This document shows positions 27,075 through 35,927 of a stretch of 64,000 nucleotides of DNA, piece after piece. Source of the stretch: Qipengyuania sp. YIM B01966 (GTDB lineage Bacteria; Pseudomonadota; Alphaproteobacteria; Sphingomonadales; Sphingomonadaceae); contig NZ_JADMNM010000007.1 of the NCBI RefSeq assembly GCF_016461955.1, positions 61,478 to 125,477 on the forward strand, given 5' to 3'. The position numbers were made by a program, and so were the translations under genes. How positions within the stretch are numbered: the first letter of the stretch is position 1; every line of letters starts with the position of its first letter. The notes beneath the pieces are model-generated. The model saw only the letters and a program-made list of their open reading frames with translations. It was not told where the DNA came from and did not search any database.

Positions 27075-28277
27075 TCAGCCGGGGCGCTGGGCGGCGAAGT
27101 GGCGCAAGCTATCGGCGTGGCGGCGATGCGCGGCATCGTCGCCCGCCCGCATGACCCGCGCCATGCCGGCCGCTGCGGCGGGTGTGAAGGCGAGGCCCAG
27201 CGCGCTGTAGATGCCGCGCATGGCGCTCTGCCAATCGTCACTGACAACGTCATATTCCACCACCGCGACCGGGCCGGTGAATTTCGCCAGCGCCGCTTCC
27301 ATGCGCGCTTCGCGCAGCGCCGCCTTGCGGTGCCACTCCTGCTCGAGCCAGGCCAGGTCCACCGCGTCCGATTGCATCGCCATCTGATTGGCCACCAGCG
27401 AACAGGCGCTGGCATGAACCGCCGCCGGATCGCGCCGTGCGACGACAACGCGCGCATCGGAAAAGCGCGCCAGCACGGCGGCTAGGTCCTCGGCAAATTG
27501 CGGCACTTTCATCACGCGCGGCTGCGCGGAGTTGCGATGCCAGCCGGCGTCAGTCGCCAGAATGCGTGCAAATTCGGCATAGACCGGCGCAGGATCGCGC
27601 GCTTCGCTGAACGCGACGAAGGAGGGGATACGCCATTGTGCTTCGTAGGTTGCGTGGTCCAGCGCGGCGGCCAGCCAGCCCAGTTCCTCGTCAGGCTCGC
27701 TGGCGCCGAAGGGGTGCAGCGTATCGAGCCAGGGATTGGCCAGACGCCCCAGGGCAAGCGCCATTGCGCCGCGCAGGGGGCGCAGATCGGGCCGCTGCGG
27801 CACCGGGTTCCAGCTATCGCAAAATCGCGTCGCCACGTGGGCCGGGTCGGCCGCCAAGAGACGATGCAGCCGGGTGGTCCCGGCGCGCATCTGGCCGACG
27901 ACGAGGATCGGCGGCGCGAGCATTGTGGCCGGCAGATCGGGCCGCGCGCGCCACAACCGCCCAAGCGCCAGTCGCTGGCGGATCGCGCGGACCAACTGCC
28001 CATGCGCGGCGGCGAGGCCCACCGGGTTGAGCTGCGCTTCCGCCGCGGCGGAGCCGGCCAACTTCTCCAGCCGCAGCCGGAAATCCGCCACCTCGACGGC
28101 GCTGCGTCCGGCGCTCTCATCATCAGGCGAGAAACCCTTGCTGGCCTTGGCCCACAGCGCGGGCGGGTCGAGCGGCGGCACAGCCAGCCAGCCTTTGGGC
28201 CAGGCGCGGGCGAGCAAGCGATTGCCGCGATCGACCAGCGGCGCGCGGGCGAGGGGGTGGTGCCGTGGCGGCGGCAT
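27075..28277 (-). CDS. Sulfotransferase family protein
   Basis: In this 400-residue protein the PAPS-binding 5' loop is clear: PPILVVGQMRAGTTRLHRLLAADP near residue 120. The 3' phosphate-binding region follows (FSDARVVVARRDPAAVHASACSLV near 290). An N-terminal helical region of about 110 residues precedes the core. It should transfer sulfate from PAPS to an unknown acceptor; such proteins in sphingomonads are usually orphan, and no glycan or lipid genes flank it. It lies 10 bases downstream of the purM-purN pair on the same strand, so it may be the tail of that transcript. Confidence 0.85.
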   Translation of the reverse strand: MPPPRHHPLARAPLVDRGNRLLARAWPKGWLAVPPLDPPALWAKASKGFSPDDESAGRSAVEVADFRLRLEKLAGSAAAEAQLNPVGLAAAHGQLVRAIRQRLALGRLWRARPDLPATMLAPPILVVGQMRAGTTRLHRLLAADPAHVATRFCDSWNPVPQRPDLRPLRGAMALALGRLANPWLDTLHPFGASEPDEELGWLAAALDHATYEAQWRIPSFVAFSEARDPAPVYAEFARILATDAGWHRNSAQPRVMKVPQFAEDLAAVLARFSDARVVVARRDPAAVHASACSLVANQMAMQSDAVDLAWLEQEWHRKAALREARMEAALAKFTGPVAVVEYDVVSDDWQSAMRGIYSALGLAFTPAAAAGMARVMRAGDDAAHRRHADSLRHFAAQRPG

Positions 28278-28287
28278 CGGGCGCTAT

Positions 28288-29247
28288 CTAGAACGCGTCC
28301 GCCGCGTCAAGCAGCGTGGTGAGCCGCCGCGGCGCGACCGCGCGCCAACTGCGTGCCAGCCAGTAATCGACCTGCGCCCAATCGAGGTCCGGCCGGTTGA
28401 GGATCAGCCCGACCCAACCGCTCGCGCCGTAATAGGCCGGGCGATGGAACACATCCGGATCACTTTCGACCAGCGCCGCCAGTTCGTCCGGGCCGGAGGT
28501 CTTGCACAGTACAGAAACATACGGCGTGCCGTGATGCTGATCGCTGAAATAGGCGAAGAACTTGCCGCTCTTGCCGCCCGTGCGGAACCCCGGCGCGCCG
28601 TGGCTGTCGCGCTCTTCCGTCTCGGGCAAGGCGAGCGCCCTGGCGCGCACTTGTGCCAGCAGCCAGCCCGCATCGAACGGACGGCGCGCAATCTCGCTCA
28701 ACATTGCCGGATAGAGCTGCTGTTCGGCCAGCTTGACCCGCGCGGCGAGGCTCTCGGCCGTGTCGCCGGCGGTAATGGCCACGCGGATCTGGCCGAGCGC
28801 CTCGCCCGCATCGAGCTCGTCGGTTACCCAGTGCACCGTCGCCCCGCCATGGCTGTCGCCCGCTGCTAGTGCGCGGGCATGGGTGTCGAACCCCGGATAA
28901 AGTGGCAGCAGGGAGGGATGAATGTTGACCAGCCGGCCCTGCCACCGTGCCACGAAAGCCGGTCCGAGCACGCGCATGTACCCCGCAAGCGCGATCAGAT
29001 CGGCGCCGGCATCGGCCGCCGCTTGCGACATGGCGGCGTCATGCGCGGCGCGGTCCGTCCCGCGATGCGAGAGGGCGAAGGTCGGCACGCCTTCTCCGGC
29101 GGCCAGCGCAAGGCCGGGGGCAGTGGGATCGTTGCTTGCGGCCAGCACGATCTCGTACGCCGCGCCGGGCAGGCGGCTGGCATAAAGCAGAGCGGCAAAG
29201 GTGTTCCCCTGGCCCGACAGGAACACCGCGACACGCGCGCGCTGCAT
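28288..29247 (-). CDS. purN: Phosphoribosylglycinamide formyltransferase fused to an MmcQ/YjbR domain
   Basis: Residues 1 to about 190 are a PurN enzyme: RVAVFLSGQGNTFAALLYA, LALAGYMRVLGPAFV, the catalytic NIHPSLLPLYPGFDTH and GATVHWVTDELDAG. It transfers formyl from 10-formyl-THF to GAR in purine synthesis. Residues of about 200-319 form a second domain of the MmcQ/YjbR type (ALALPETEERDSHGAPGFR, GKFFAYFSD, GASGWVGLILNRPDLDW), a small DNA-binding-like fold usually encoded alone. No stop or frameshift separates them, and the total (319) far exceeds PurN's usual 190-215. purM lies immediately upstream, nine bases away. Confidence 0.93.
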   Translation of the reverse strand: MQRARVAVFLSGQGNTFAALLYASRLPGAAYEIVLAASNDPTAPGLALAAGEGVPTFALSHRGTDRAAHDAAMSQAAADAGADLIALAGYMRVLGPAFVARWQGRLVNIHPSLLPLYPGFDTHARALAAGDSHGGATVHWVTDELDAGEALGQIRVAITAGDTAESLAARVKLAEQQLYPAMLSEIARRPFDAGWLLAQVRARALALPETEERDSHGAPGFRTGGKSGKFFAYFSDQHHGTPYVSVLCKTSGPDELAALVESDPDVFHRPAYYGASGWVGLILNRPDLDWAQVDYWLARSWRAVAPRRLTTLLDAADAF

Positions 29248-29256
29248 CAGCCGCGC

Positions 29257-30363
29257 TCAGGCATGGTGCACGGCGTTCCACGGGGCGCGGGCCGACCAGC
29301 TTTCCGCCCCGCCGCTGACGGTGCACCCGCGCTCGCCCGCGACGATTGTGCCAATGGCAAACACCGTCTCGCCCGCAGCGGCCAGATCGGCGGCCAGCGC
29401 CTCTGCCCCGTCGGCCGGCACCGCCAGCACCATGCCGATGCCGCAATTGAAGGTGCGCGCCATCTCTGCCGGCTCGATGCCCCCCTGCGCCTGGAGAAAC
29501 GCCATCAGCCGCGGCTGCGGCCAGGCATCGGCATCGATCCGCGCATGGAGGCCTTCGGGCAGTACGCGCGGCACATTTTCAAGCAGGCCGCCGCCGGTGA
29601 TGTGCGCCAGCGCATTGATCCGCCCCGCACGGATCAACGGTAATAGGCTGCGGACGTAAATGCGGGTGGGTTCGATCAGCGTATCGATCAGCAGCCGGTC
29701 CTGATCGAACAGGGCCGGGCGCGTCATCTTCCAGCCGAGATCGTCCGCCATGCGACGGACCAGCGAATAGCCGTTCGAATGGACCCCCGAACTGGCCAGA
29801 CCCAGCAGCACATCGCCCGCCGCGACCTTGCTGCCGGTCAATTGCTCGCCGCGCTCAACCGCGCCGACGCAAAAGCCCGCAAGGTCGTAATCGCCCGCCG
29901 CGTACATCCCCGGCATTTCGGCGGTCTCTCCGCCGATCAGCGCGCAGCCGGCCAGCTTGCAGCCTTCGGCGATGCCGGCAACGACGCGCTCTGCTACGCC
30001 GTTATCGAGCTTGCCGGTGGCAAAATAGTCGAGGAAGAACAGCGGTTCGGCGCCCTGTACGATCAGGTCGTTGACACACATTGCGACGAGATCAATGCCG
30101 ATCGTGTCGTGCCGGTCGTGGTCGATCGCCAGCTTGACCTTAGTCCCGACGCCGTCATTGGCGGCGACCAGCAGCGGATCGGCATAGCCGGCGGCACGCG
30201 GGTCGAAGAAGCCGCCGAACCCACCCAGCTCGGCATCGGCGCCGGGTCGGGCGGTCGCCTTGGCTAGCGGGCCGATCGCCCTGACCAGAGCGTTGCCGGC
30301 GGCGATCGAAACGCCCGCGCCTTCGTAGGAATAATGCGCCGGAGGGGAATTGTTGGAGGACAT
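29257..30363 (-). CDS. purM: Phosphoribosylformylglycinamidine cyclo-ligase
   Basis: PurM closes the imidazole ring to form AIR, using ATP, in de novo purine synthesis. This 368-residue protein shows [31 protein letters not shown], the [12 protein letters not shown] and [17 protein letters not shown] loops, [16 protein letters not shown], and [16 protein letters not shown] near the C-terminus. Length fits the family. It starts at an ATG, is first in a purM-purN(-sulfotransferase) unit, and is divergent from the membrane protein gene at 30433 and hdaA. Confidence 0.97.
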   Translation of the reverse strand: MSSNNSPPAHYSYEGAGVSIAAGNALVRAIGPLAKATARPGADAELGGFGGFFDPRAAGYADPLLVAANDGVGTKVKLAIDHDRHDTIGIDLVAMCVNDLIVQGAEPLFFLDYFATGKLDNGVAERVVAGIAEGCKLAGCALIGGETAEMPGMYAAGDYDLAGFCVGAVERGEQLTGSKVAAGDVLLGLASSGVHSNGYSLVRRMADDLGWKMTRPALFDQDRLLIDTLIEPTRIYVRSLLPLIRAGRINALAHITGGGLLENVPRVLPEGLHARIDADAWPQPRLMAFLQAQGGIEPAEMARTFNCGIGMVLAVPADGAEALAADLAAAGETVFAIGTIVAGERGCTVSGGAESWSARAPWNAVHHA

Positions 30364-30432
30364 GGCCGCGCGCTAGCCTTTTCGCGCTTGGATTTCCATC
30401 GGCCTTTGGGCAAAAGGCCGCCAGTTTCCCCG

Positions 30433-31737
30433 ATGGCCATGACCCTCGCCTTTCCCGCTGCCTCAGGCCGCTCGCCCGCCCGCATGATTGCGGCGGTGCT
30501 GGCGGTGCTTGCCGTGTTGGCGCTGGCCGTACTCGGCGCGCGGGCGCTGGTGGCGCAGGTCTCGGCCGAACGCGGGATCGCGCCGGTGGCGGTCAGCCGC
30601 GACATCAATGTCGGCGGGATCAAGGTCGATGTGCGCGGCGACAACGCGCAGGCTGCGCGGGAAAAGGGGTGGGAAGAAGCCGCCCGGCTGGGCTGGCAGA
30701 AGCTTGGCGGGCCGGCAATCGGCGATGGCGAACTGTCCTCGCTGGTCTCGGCCATCGTGGTCGAACGCGAACAGATCGGCCCGCGCCGCTATATCGCCAC
30801 ACTGGGCGTGGTGTTCGACCGGCAGCGGGCCGCATCCTACCTCGGCGGCGATGGCAAGGCGGCGCGCTCGGCACCGCTGCTGCTGGTACCGGTGCAGATC
30901 AGCGGTGGGGTGGCAACGGTCTATGAGACGCGCAATCCCTGGCAGCGCGCCTGGGCCGAATTTCAGGCCGGCAGCGGGCGGATCGATTATGTCCGCGCCT
31001 CGGGTGCGGGCGGGGATTCGCTGCTGGTGACGGCGGGGCAGACAGGGCGCCGTAGCCGGACGTGGTGGCGCACCGTGCTCGACACCTTTGGCGCCTCCGA
31101 TGTGCTGATCCCGGTCGCGCATCTCCAGCATCGTTATCCCGGCGGCCCGATCGATGGCACCTTCACCGCGCGCTACGGACCGGATAACCGCTTCCTCGAA
31201 AGCTTTCGCCTGACGGCAGCCAACGATGCAGCACTGCCGGCGATGCTGGGCGATGCCGTCCAGCGGATCGACGCGATCTATGGCCGCGCGCTCGCCGACG
31301 GGTTGCTGGCACCCGATCCAACGCTCGATATGGGCGCACCGCAACTCGACCCGGCGATTGCCGCGCTGGTCGAATATGGCCGCGCTGCGCAGGCGCAGGA
31401 CCGCGCGGCGGCGGCCGCTGCGGCCGAGCGCGCGCGGCGCGATGCGGCGGCTGCTGCAGGACCGGAAACAAGCACGGAGCCCGCGCCGGCGGCTGTACCG
31501 GTGCAAGGGGTGACGATCCAGGCAGCGACGCCCGACGCGGCGGCGGCCGATACGATTCTGGGCGCCATTCGCGGCGCTGCGGGGGTCCGCGCGGCGGCGA
31601 CCAGCAGTCTTGCGCTGGGCGGCACCTCGGTCTTCAGCGTGATGTATGCCGGCGAAGTCGGTGCGCTTGCCGACGCGCTGCGGGCGCGCGGGCTGACCGT
31701 CTCGCGCAGCGGCAACATCCTGTCCGTCAGCCGCTGA
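30433..31737 (+). CDS. Membrane-anchored protein upstream of hdaA (DUF2066-like position)
   Basis: The 434-residue protein has one N-terminal transmembrane helix (about 17-38, AAVLAVLAVLALAVLGARAL) and a periplasmic body. Distinctive stretches are GIKVDVRGDNAQAAREKGWEEAARLGWQKL, LSSLVSAIVVEREQIGPRRYIATLGVVFDR, an Ala-rich helix near 330-350, and a C-terminal FSVMYAGEVGALADALRARG. From memory, Pseudomonas carries a DUF2066 gene between purM and hda. The position and the pattern of the first 150 residues suggest the same family, but I could not verify it. The start at 30433 is chosen because it is followed by the membrane segment. Function unknown. Confidence 0.75.
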   Translation: MAMTLAFPAASGRSPARMIAAVLAVLAVLALAVLGARALVAQVSAERGIAPVAVSRDINVGGIKVDVRGDNAQAAREKGWEEAARLGWQKLGGPAIGDGELSSLVSAIVVEREQIGPRRYIATLGVVFDRQRAASYLGGDGKAARSAPLLLVPVQISGGVATVYETRNPWQRAWAEFQAGSGRIDYVRASGAGGDSLLVTAGQTGRRSRTWWRTVLDTFGASDVLIPVAHLQHRYPGGPIDGTFTARYGPDNRFLESFRLTAANDAALPAMLGDAVQRIDAIYGRALADGLLAPDPTLDMGAPQLDPAIAALVEYGRAAQAQDRAAAAAAAERARRDAAAAAGPETSTEPAPAAVPVQGVTIQAATPDAAAADTILGAIRGAAGVRAAATSSLALGGTSVFSVMYAGEVGALADALRARGLTVSRSGNILSVSR

Positions 31738-31747
31738 GGCCGCGCAA

Positions 31748-32365
31748 GTGGCGCCGCGCCAGACGATCCTGCCTTTTGCCGCGCAGCCGGCCGGGCAAGG
31801 CGAACGGATCGTGCTCGGCGCGGCCAATCGCACGGTTGCCGACGCGCTGGCCGATCCGTCGCGCTGGCCCTATCGCACTGCCGTGCTGGCCGGGCCGTCT
31901 CGCGCGGGCAAGTCGCTCTTCGCCGGCTGGTTCGCAGCGCAGCCGGAGTGCGCGGCGATCGACGGGGCCGACGGGTGGGACGAAACGCGCCTGTTCCACC
32001 GCTGGAATGCGGTCCAGCAGGATGGCGGCTATTTGCTGCTCATAACCGACCGCCAGCCGTGGGAAATCGCACTGCCCGATCTGCGCTCGCGGCTGGGAGC
32101 TGCGCTTCAACTCGAAATTTCCGAACCGGACGATACGCTGGCTGCCGGCCTGATAGCACACCACGCCGAACGGCGCGGGCTGGTGCTTAGCGAGGAGGCG
32201 CGCGCCTATCTGCTGCCGCGCATTCACCGCACCCATGCCGGGATCGAGGCGCTGATCGCCGCGATCGACCGGCTCAGCCTCGAACGCAAGGTTCCGGCGG
32301 GCGTCGGCCTGTGCCGCGACGCGCTGGAGGGCGTGCAAGGGATGCTCCAGCCGCGCTTGCTTTGA
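31748..32365 (+). CDS. hdaA: DnaA-homologous regulator HdaA
   Basis: Hda/HdaA promotes hydrolysis of DnaA-bound ATP after replication starts, together with the sliding clamp. This 205-residue protein has an N-terminal clamp-binding-like QTILPFAA (5-12) and an AAA+ core: Walker A GPSRAGKS (49-56), WDETRLFHRWNAVQQDGGYLLL, then SRLGAALQLEISEPDD and the C-terminal lid (LIAAIDRLSLERK). The Walker A departs from the GPxGSGKS usual in DnaA. The start is GTG at 31748, ten bases after the preceding gene, so the two are probably co-transcribed. Confidence 0.88.
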   Translation: MAPRQTILPFAAQPAGQGERIVLGAANRTVADALADPSRWPYRTAVLAGPSRAGKSLFAGWFAAQPECAAIDGADGWDETRLFHRWNAVQQDGGYLLLITDRQPWEIALPDLRSRLGAALQLEISEPDDTLAAGLIAHHAERRGLVLSEEARAYLLPRIHRTHAGIEALIAAIDRLSLERKVPAGVGLCRDALEGVQGMLQPRLL

Positions 32366-32392
32366 CGGGCCTGTGGTGGGAGATATGACGCG

Positions 32393-33094
32393 ATGTTTGC
32401 CGGGCTGATCCGCTATCTCGATTCCATACGCGCGCGCGATCCGGCGCCGCGCTCGCGCTGGGAGATCTTGCTCTATCCCGGGGTCTGGGCGCTCGGCTTC
32501 CACCGCGTGGCGAACTGGCTCTATCACGCCCGGCTGTTCTTTCTGGCCCGGCTGATCAACCATCTGTCGCGGATGCTGACCGCGATTGACATTCACCCCG
32601 GCGCGCAAATCGGCCGCAATTTCTTCATTGATCATGGCTTCACCGTGATCGGTGAAACCGCCGAGATCGGCGACAATGTCACGATCTATCAATGCGTGAC
32701 GCTGGGCGGGACGAACCCGACCAATGGCAAGGCAGGCAAGCGGCACCCGACGCTGGCCGACAATGTCATCATCGGGTCCGGTGCCCAGGTGATCGGCCCG
32801 ATCCATGTCGGCGCGCGGGCCCGGATCGGGGCCAATGCCGTGGTGACCGACGATGTGCCCGAAGGCGCGACGATGATCGGCCTCAAGGCCCGCTCCACGC
32901 TGGTGCCGGTCGAAACCTGGCTGCGCGAGTTCATGCCCTATGGCACCCCGTGCGACGACCCTTGCGAGCCGAGCCGCGACAGCCTCGAAAAGCTCGAGGC
33001 CGAGTTGAAGGCCTTGCGGGGCGAGGTAGCCGAACTGCGTGCCGCGCAGCAGGGCGGGGGCAAACCCGCCAGACGCAGACGGGCGGGCGATTGA
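32393..33094 (+). CDS. cysE: Serine O-acetyltransferase
   Basis: CysE makes O-acetylserine from serine and acetyl-CoA, the carbon skeleton for cysteine. This 233-residue protein is of the shorter EpsC type: N-terminal helices (RDPAPRSRWEILLYPGVWALGFHRVANWLY) and a left-handed beta-helix with hexapeptide repeats (IDIHPGAQIGRNFFIDHG, VIGETAEIGDNVTIYQCVTLGG, NVIIGSGAQVIGPIHVG). A charged coiled tail (SLEKLEAELKALRGEVAELRA) and Lys/Arg end extend it beyond the core. It follows hdaA by 27 bases, and its TGA overlaps the next ATG by one base. Confidence 0.95.
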   Translation: MFAGLIRYLDSIRARDPAPRSRWEILLYPGVWALGFHRVANWLYHARLFFLARLINHLSRMLTAIDIHPGAQIGRNFFIDHGFTVIGETAEIGDNVTIYQCVTLGGTNPTNGKAGKRHPTLADNVIIGSGAQVIGPIHVGARARIGANAVVTDDVPEGATMIGLKARSTLVPVETWLREFMPYGTPCDDPCEPSRDSLEKLEAELKALRGEVAELRAAQQGGGKPARRRRAGD

Positions 33095-33450
33095 TGGGGT
33101 GCTCGCCGGGCGACACCATCGTGCCCTTCACGCCGCGCGGGCAGGCCCTTCAGGTTGGTTTCGAGCGGGCTGAACTGCAACGCATTCTCGACCTGTACGG
33201 TCGCATGGTGGCCGCCGGACAATGGCGCGATTACGCGATGGATTTTACCCGCGAAGCGGCGGTATTTTCCGCCTTCCGGCGCACCGCCGAACGGCCCCAG
33301 GCACGGATCGAGAAGCGGCCAGCGCTGCGGAGCCGGCAGGGGATGTGGGCCTTGCTCGGCGAACATGGGCAAATGCTCAAGCGCGGGCATGACCTTGCCG
33401 GCGTGCTTGCCCCGCTCGAACGGCGGCTGGTCAAGGCAGTCGCCGATTAA
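33094..33450 (+). CDS. DUF2794 protein
   Basis: This 118-residue protein is typical of alphaproteobacterial DUF2794: VGFERAELQRILDLYGRMVAAGQWRDYAMDF, then EAAVFSAFRRTAERPQARIEKRP and a C-terminal MWALLGEHGQMLKRGHDLAGVLAPLERR. The function is unknown. The ATG at 33094 shares one base with the cysE stop (TGATG), so translation is coupled. It is followed on the other strand by the decayed membrane gene. Confidence 0.87.
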   Translation: MGCSPGDTIVPFTPRGQALQVGFERAELQRILDLYGRMVAAGQWRDYAMDFTREAAVFSAFRRTAERPQARIEKRPALRSRQGMWALLGEHGQMLKRGHDLAGVLAPLERRLVKAVAD

Positions 33451-33531
33451 GTCGCGGCTTGGCCGGCGGCTGCCGGAACCAGAGCGGGGGGTGGCAGGAC
33501 TGTCCGCCAGCTTTCCGGCAGACGGGAGAGG

Positions 33532-34070
33532 ACGGCGTTGCGCCAGCAGCGCTGTCAGTGTCGCGGCGAGCAGCAACGCGGCTGTGCCGGGGCCGGCGGA
33601 TTGCTGGCCGGAAAGCGCCTGATTGCCGGCCGTCAGATTTTCACCAGCGATGGCGAACACGGGCAACGCCACCACACTCCCCACGGCGAGGTAGGCGGCG
33701 CCGGCAAAGGCCAGCAGCAGCACGATCGAGGGTAGCGCCATCCGCGGCCTGCGGGTGAAGATTTCCGCCAGACCCCACGCGGTCGCCGCGATCGCCGCTG
33801 CCGGCATCCCGACCGATAATGCGGTGTTGAGGAGGCTCGCGCCGGTTTCGTTGGGCATCGCCGCAGCGACGATCGACCCACTGCAATCAGCAGGATGATC
33901 ACCCCGATGGTGACGAAGATGTCGTTGAAGCTGGTGACGAGGCGGAAGTTTTCCTCGTCCTGCAAGGGTGCCTGCCGCTGCACTGCGATATGGGCGCGCA
34001 GCGCGTCAGCCGCCTCAGCGCTCAGCGCACCGGCGGCGACTGCCGAATTGAGATCATCGTTCGAATACAC
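33532..34070 (-). pseudogene. Decayed membrane-protein gene (frameshift, C-terminus missing)
   Basis: The first frame starts at GTG 34070 (MYSNDDLNSAVAAGALSAEA) with a cytoplasmic helical part and a hydrophobic segment ending LLIAVG. It then runs into non-membrane sequence. A continuous membrane-protein sequence resumes in another frame at about 33880 (SIVAAAMPNETGAS, then TAWGLAEIF, LPSIVLLLAFAGAAYLAVG, TAALLLAATLTALLAQ). Adding one base at about 33877-33883 joins them. After about 33532 the frame becomes hydrophilic and runs antisense into DUF2794, so the C-terminal half seems lost. The N-terminal layout resembles DUF2157/DUF4401-type membrane proteins; the family is a guess. Confidence 0.6.
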
Positions 34071-34143
34071 TGGCGGCCCCCCGCAACCCTTGTCCTAGGC
34101 GAGGGTGGCGGCGGGGCCGGCCAACGTCAATCAAGCGGCGCGC

Positions 34144-35079
34144 TTAGCCCCGCGCGCTGCTAGGCGCGGCGTCGGGGCCGAGCACTTCCTGCATCGCTTT
34201 CAGGATCGCGGCCGATTGTTCGCTGCCCGATTGCGGCGCGCGAAGATTGTTCTGCGCGCTGATCTTGTCCCAATTGGCGGCGAAACCTTCGACCGTGCGG
34301 TCCTCGTCGCGCAGCCAGACGGCGTCGTTCATCATCACCCAGGCCGAGTGGAAGCCGCCGGCGCCCGCGCCAACGATGGCGTTGGACGGTGCATCCTCGC
34401 TGACCAGGAACAGCGCGGCCGGCACCACATTGACCGGATCGAACAGCTTGAACGCTTCTTCGGGAAACAGGTCCTGCGTCATCCGCGTGCCCGCCACCGG
34501 CGACAGCGTGTTGACCTTGATGCCGTATTTCGCCCCTTCGAGCTGCAGCGTCTTGGTAAGGCCGGCAACACCCAGCTTGGCGGCGCCGTAATTGGCCTGG
34601 CCGAAATTGCCGAACAGGCCGGTGCTGCTGGCGGTCATCAGGATACGGCCATAGGCCTGTTCGCGCATGGTTTCCCACACCGCCTTGGTGGCGAAGGCCG
34701 AGCCGGTCAGGTGGACCTTGACGACGAATTCGAAATCGGCCGGCTCCATCTTGGCGAAGGTCTTGTCGCGCAGCACGCCGGCATTGTTGATCAGGATGTG
34801 GACGCCGCCCCATTTCTGCTTGGCGTCAGCAACCATCTTTTCCATCTGCTCATATTCGGTGACTGAGCCGCCATTGGCCATCGCCTCGCCGCCGGCAGCC
34901 TCGATTTCGGCCACCACCTGCGCGGCCGCATCCGACGAACCGGTGCCGTCACGCGCACCGCCGAGGTCGTTGACCACCACCTTCGCGCCGCGCCGTGCCA
35001 GTTCGAGCGCATATTCGCGCCCGAGCCCGCCGCCCGCGCCGGTGACGATCGCTACCTTGTCCTTGAACGAGATGGTCAT
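34144..35079 (-). CDS. SDR-family dehydrogenase, multifunctional-enzyme type 2-like
   Basis: The 311-residue protein has the cofactor site TGAGGGLG (14-21), VVNDLGGARDGTG, NNAGVLRDKTFAKM near 99, the catalytic YGAAK near 163, and LSPVAGTRMTQDLFPEE. The DLGG and NNAGVLRDKTFAKM signatures are those of the (3R)-hydroxyacyl-CoA dehydrogenase domain of peroxisomal multifunctional enzyme 2, so a 3-hydroxyacyl-CoA substrate is likely. An extra tail of about 60 residues follows the SDR core. The start has a GAGGA site 8-9 bases upstream. A TTTACGTAAA palindrome immediately upstream fits regulation with acyl-CoA catabolism. Confidence 0.88.
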   Translation of the reverse strand: MTISFKDKVAIVTGAGGGLGREYALELARRGAKVVVNDLGGARDGTGSSDAAAQVVAEIEAAGGEAMANGGSVTEYEQMEKMVADAKQKWGGVHILINNAGVLRDKTFAKMEPADFEFVVKVHLTGSAFATKAVWETMREQAYGRILMTASSTGLFGNFGQANYGAAKLGVAGLTKTLQLEGAKYGIKVNTLSPVAGTRMTQDLFPEEAFKLFDPVNVVPAALFLVSEDAPSNAIVGAGAGGFHSAWVMMNDAVWLRDEDRTVEGFAANWDKISAQNNLRAPQSGSEQSAAILKAMQEVLGPDAAPSSARG

Positions 35080-35091
35080 GGGAAAATCCTC

Positions 35092-35114
35092 GCTGTCAGC
35101 TTTACGTAAAGGTC
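35092..35114 (-). promoter_or_regulatory. LiuR-like operator upstream of the hydroxyacyl-CoA dehydrogenase gene
   Basis: The minus strand reads TTGACC-TTTACGTAAA-GCTGACA, with the perfect palindrome CTTTACGTAAAG at 35100-35111, 13-35 bases before the start codon. From memory, MerR-type LiuR operators controlling branched-chain amino-acid and acyl-CoA catabolism have a TTTACGTAAA-type core flanked by TTGAC/GTCAA. The match is good but unverified. Confidence 0.5.
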
Positions 35115-35160
35115 AAGCGGAGCGGTCGCACATCCGCGCCGTGCTGGCAACCGCAAGCTG

Positions 35161-35856
35161 TCAGCCCGGCGGGTTCCGTAGCGGCATGGTGAGCGCTTCG
35201 AGCGCCGGGATAAGCTGGCTGAACGAATCGATCACCGCATCCGCGCCGAGTTCTGCCGCCGGCTCGTCGCAATAGCCATAGGCAGCCGCGATCACCGGGA
35301 CATTGGCGGCCCGCGCGGCCATCACGTCGTACGAACTGTCGCCGATGAACACTGCGCGCCCGCCGCCCAGGCGTGCGATCATTTCGTGCAGCGGATCGGG
35401 CGCGGGCTTGGCGCGGCCTGGCCCCAAAGTATCGCCGCCGATGACCGCGCCGAAGCGAGCCGCGAGGCCCAGCTGGTCGAGGATATGCACGGCAAAGCTC
35501 TCGAACTTGTTGGTCACCACCGCCAGCTTCACCCCGCGCGCGGCGAGATAATCAAGTGCCGTCTCGGCCCCCGGATAGGGCCGCGTATGTACCGCATTAT
35601 GCGCGCCGTAATAGGCCAGCATCGCCTTGTAGAGCGGGCGGAACTCCTCGTCCGGCAGGCCCCCCTGATCGTCAATTGCGCGCTGAAGCATGATCTTGGC
35701 TCCGCCGCCGATCAGGTCCTGCGCGTGCTCGACCGGGACCGGCGCAAAGCCGCCCAGCGCCAGCGCATGATTGACCGCGGCGCCGAGATCGCGGTGCGTT
35801 TCGAGCAGCGTGCCGTCGAGATCGAAGCCGACAATGTCGAAAGGAAAATCCGCCAT
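35161..35856 (-). CDS. gph: Phosphoglycolate phosphatase (HAD family)
   Basis: This 231-residue HAD hydrolase shows motif I FDLDGTLLETHRDL (residues 9-22, nucleophile Asp10), motif II VVTNK near 118, motif III lysine in GRAKPAPDPL near 150 and motif IV FIGDSSYDVMAARAA near 172. The closest role is Gph, which removes phosphate from 2-phosphoglycolate; other small phosphates are possible. The start is the ATG just before the conserved ADFPFDIVGFDLDG. It is divergent from glmU, with 71 bases between starts. Confidence 0.88.
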   Translation of the reverse strand: MADFPFDIVGFDLDGTLLETHRDLGAAVNHALALGGFAPVPVEHAQDLIGGGAKIMLQRAIDDQGGLPDEEFRPLYKAMLAYYGAHNAVHTRPYPGAETALDYLAARGVKLAVVTNKFESFAVHILDQLGLAARFGAVIGGDTLGPGRAKPAPDPLHEMIARLGGGRAVFIGDSSYDVMAARAANVPVIAAAYGYCDEPAAELGADAVIDSFSQLIPALEALTMPLRNPPG

Positions 35857-35927
35857 GCGCGCCGGCGTGGCCGATGGTTCTTCAAACCGCAAGCGAATGG
35901 TGGCATGGCCGCCGCCAAGGAGAGACC

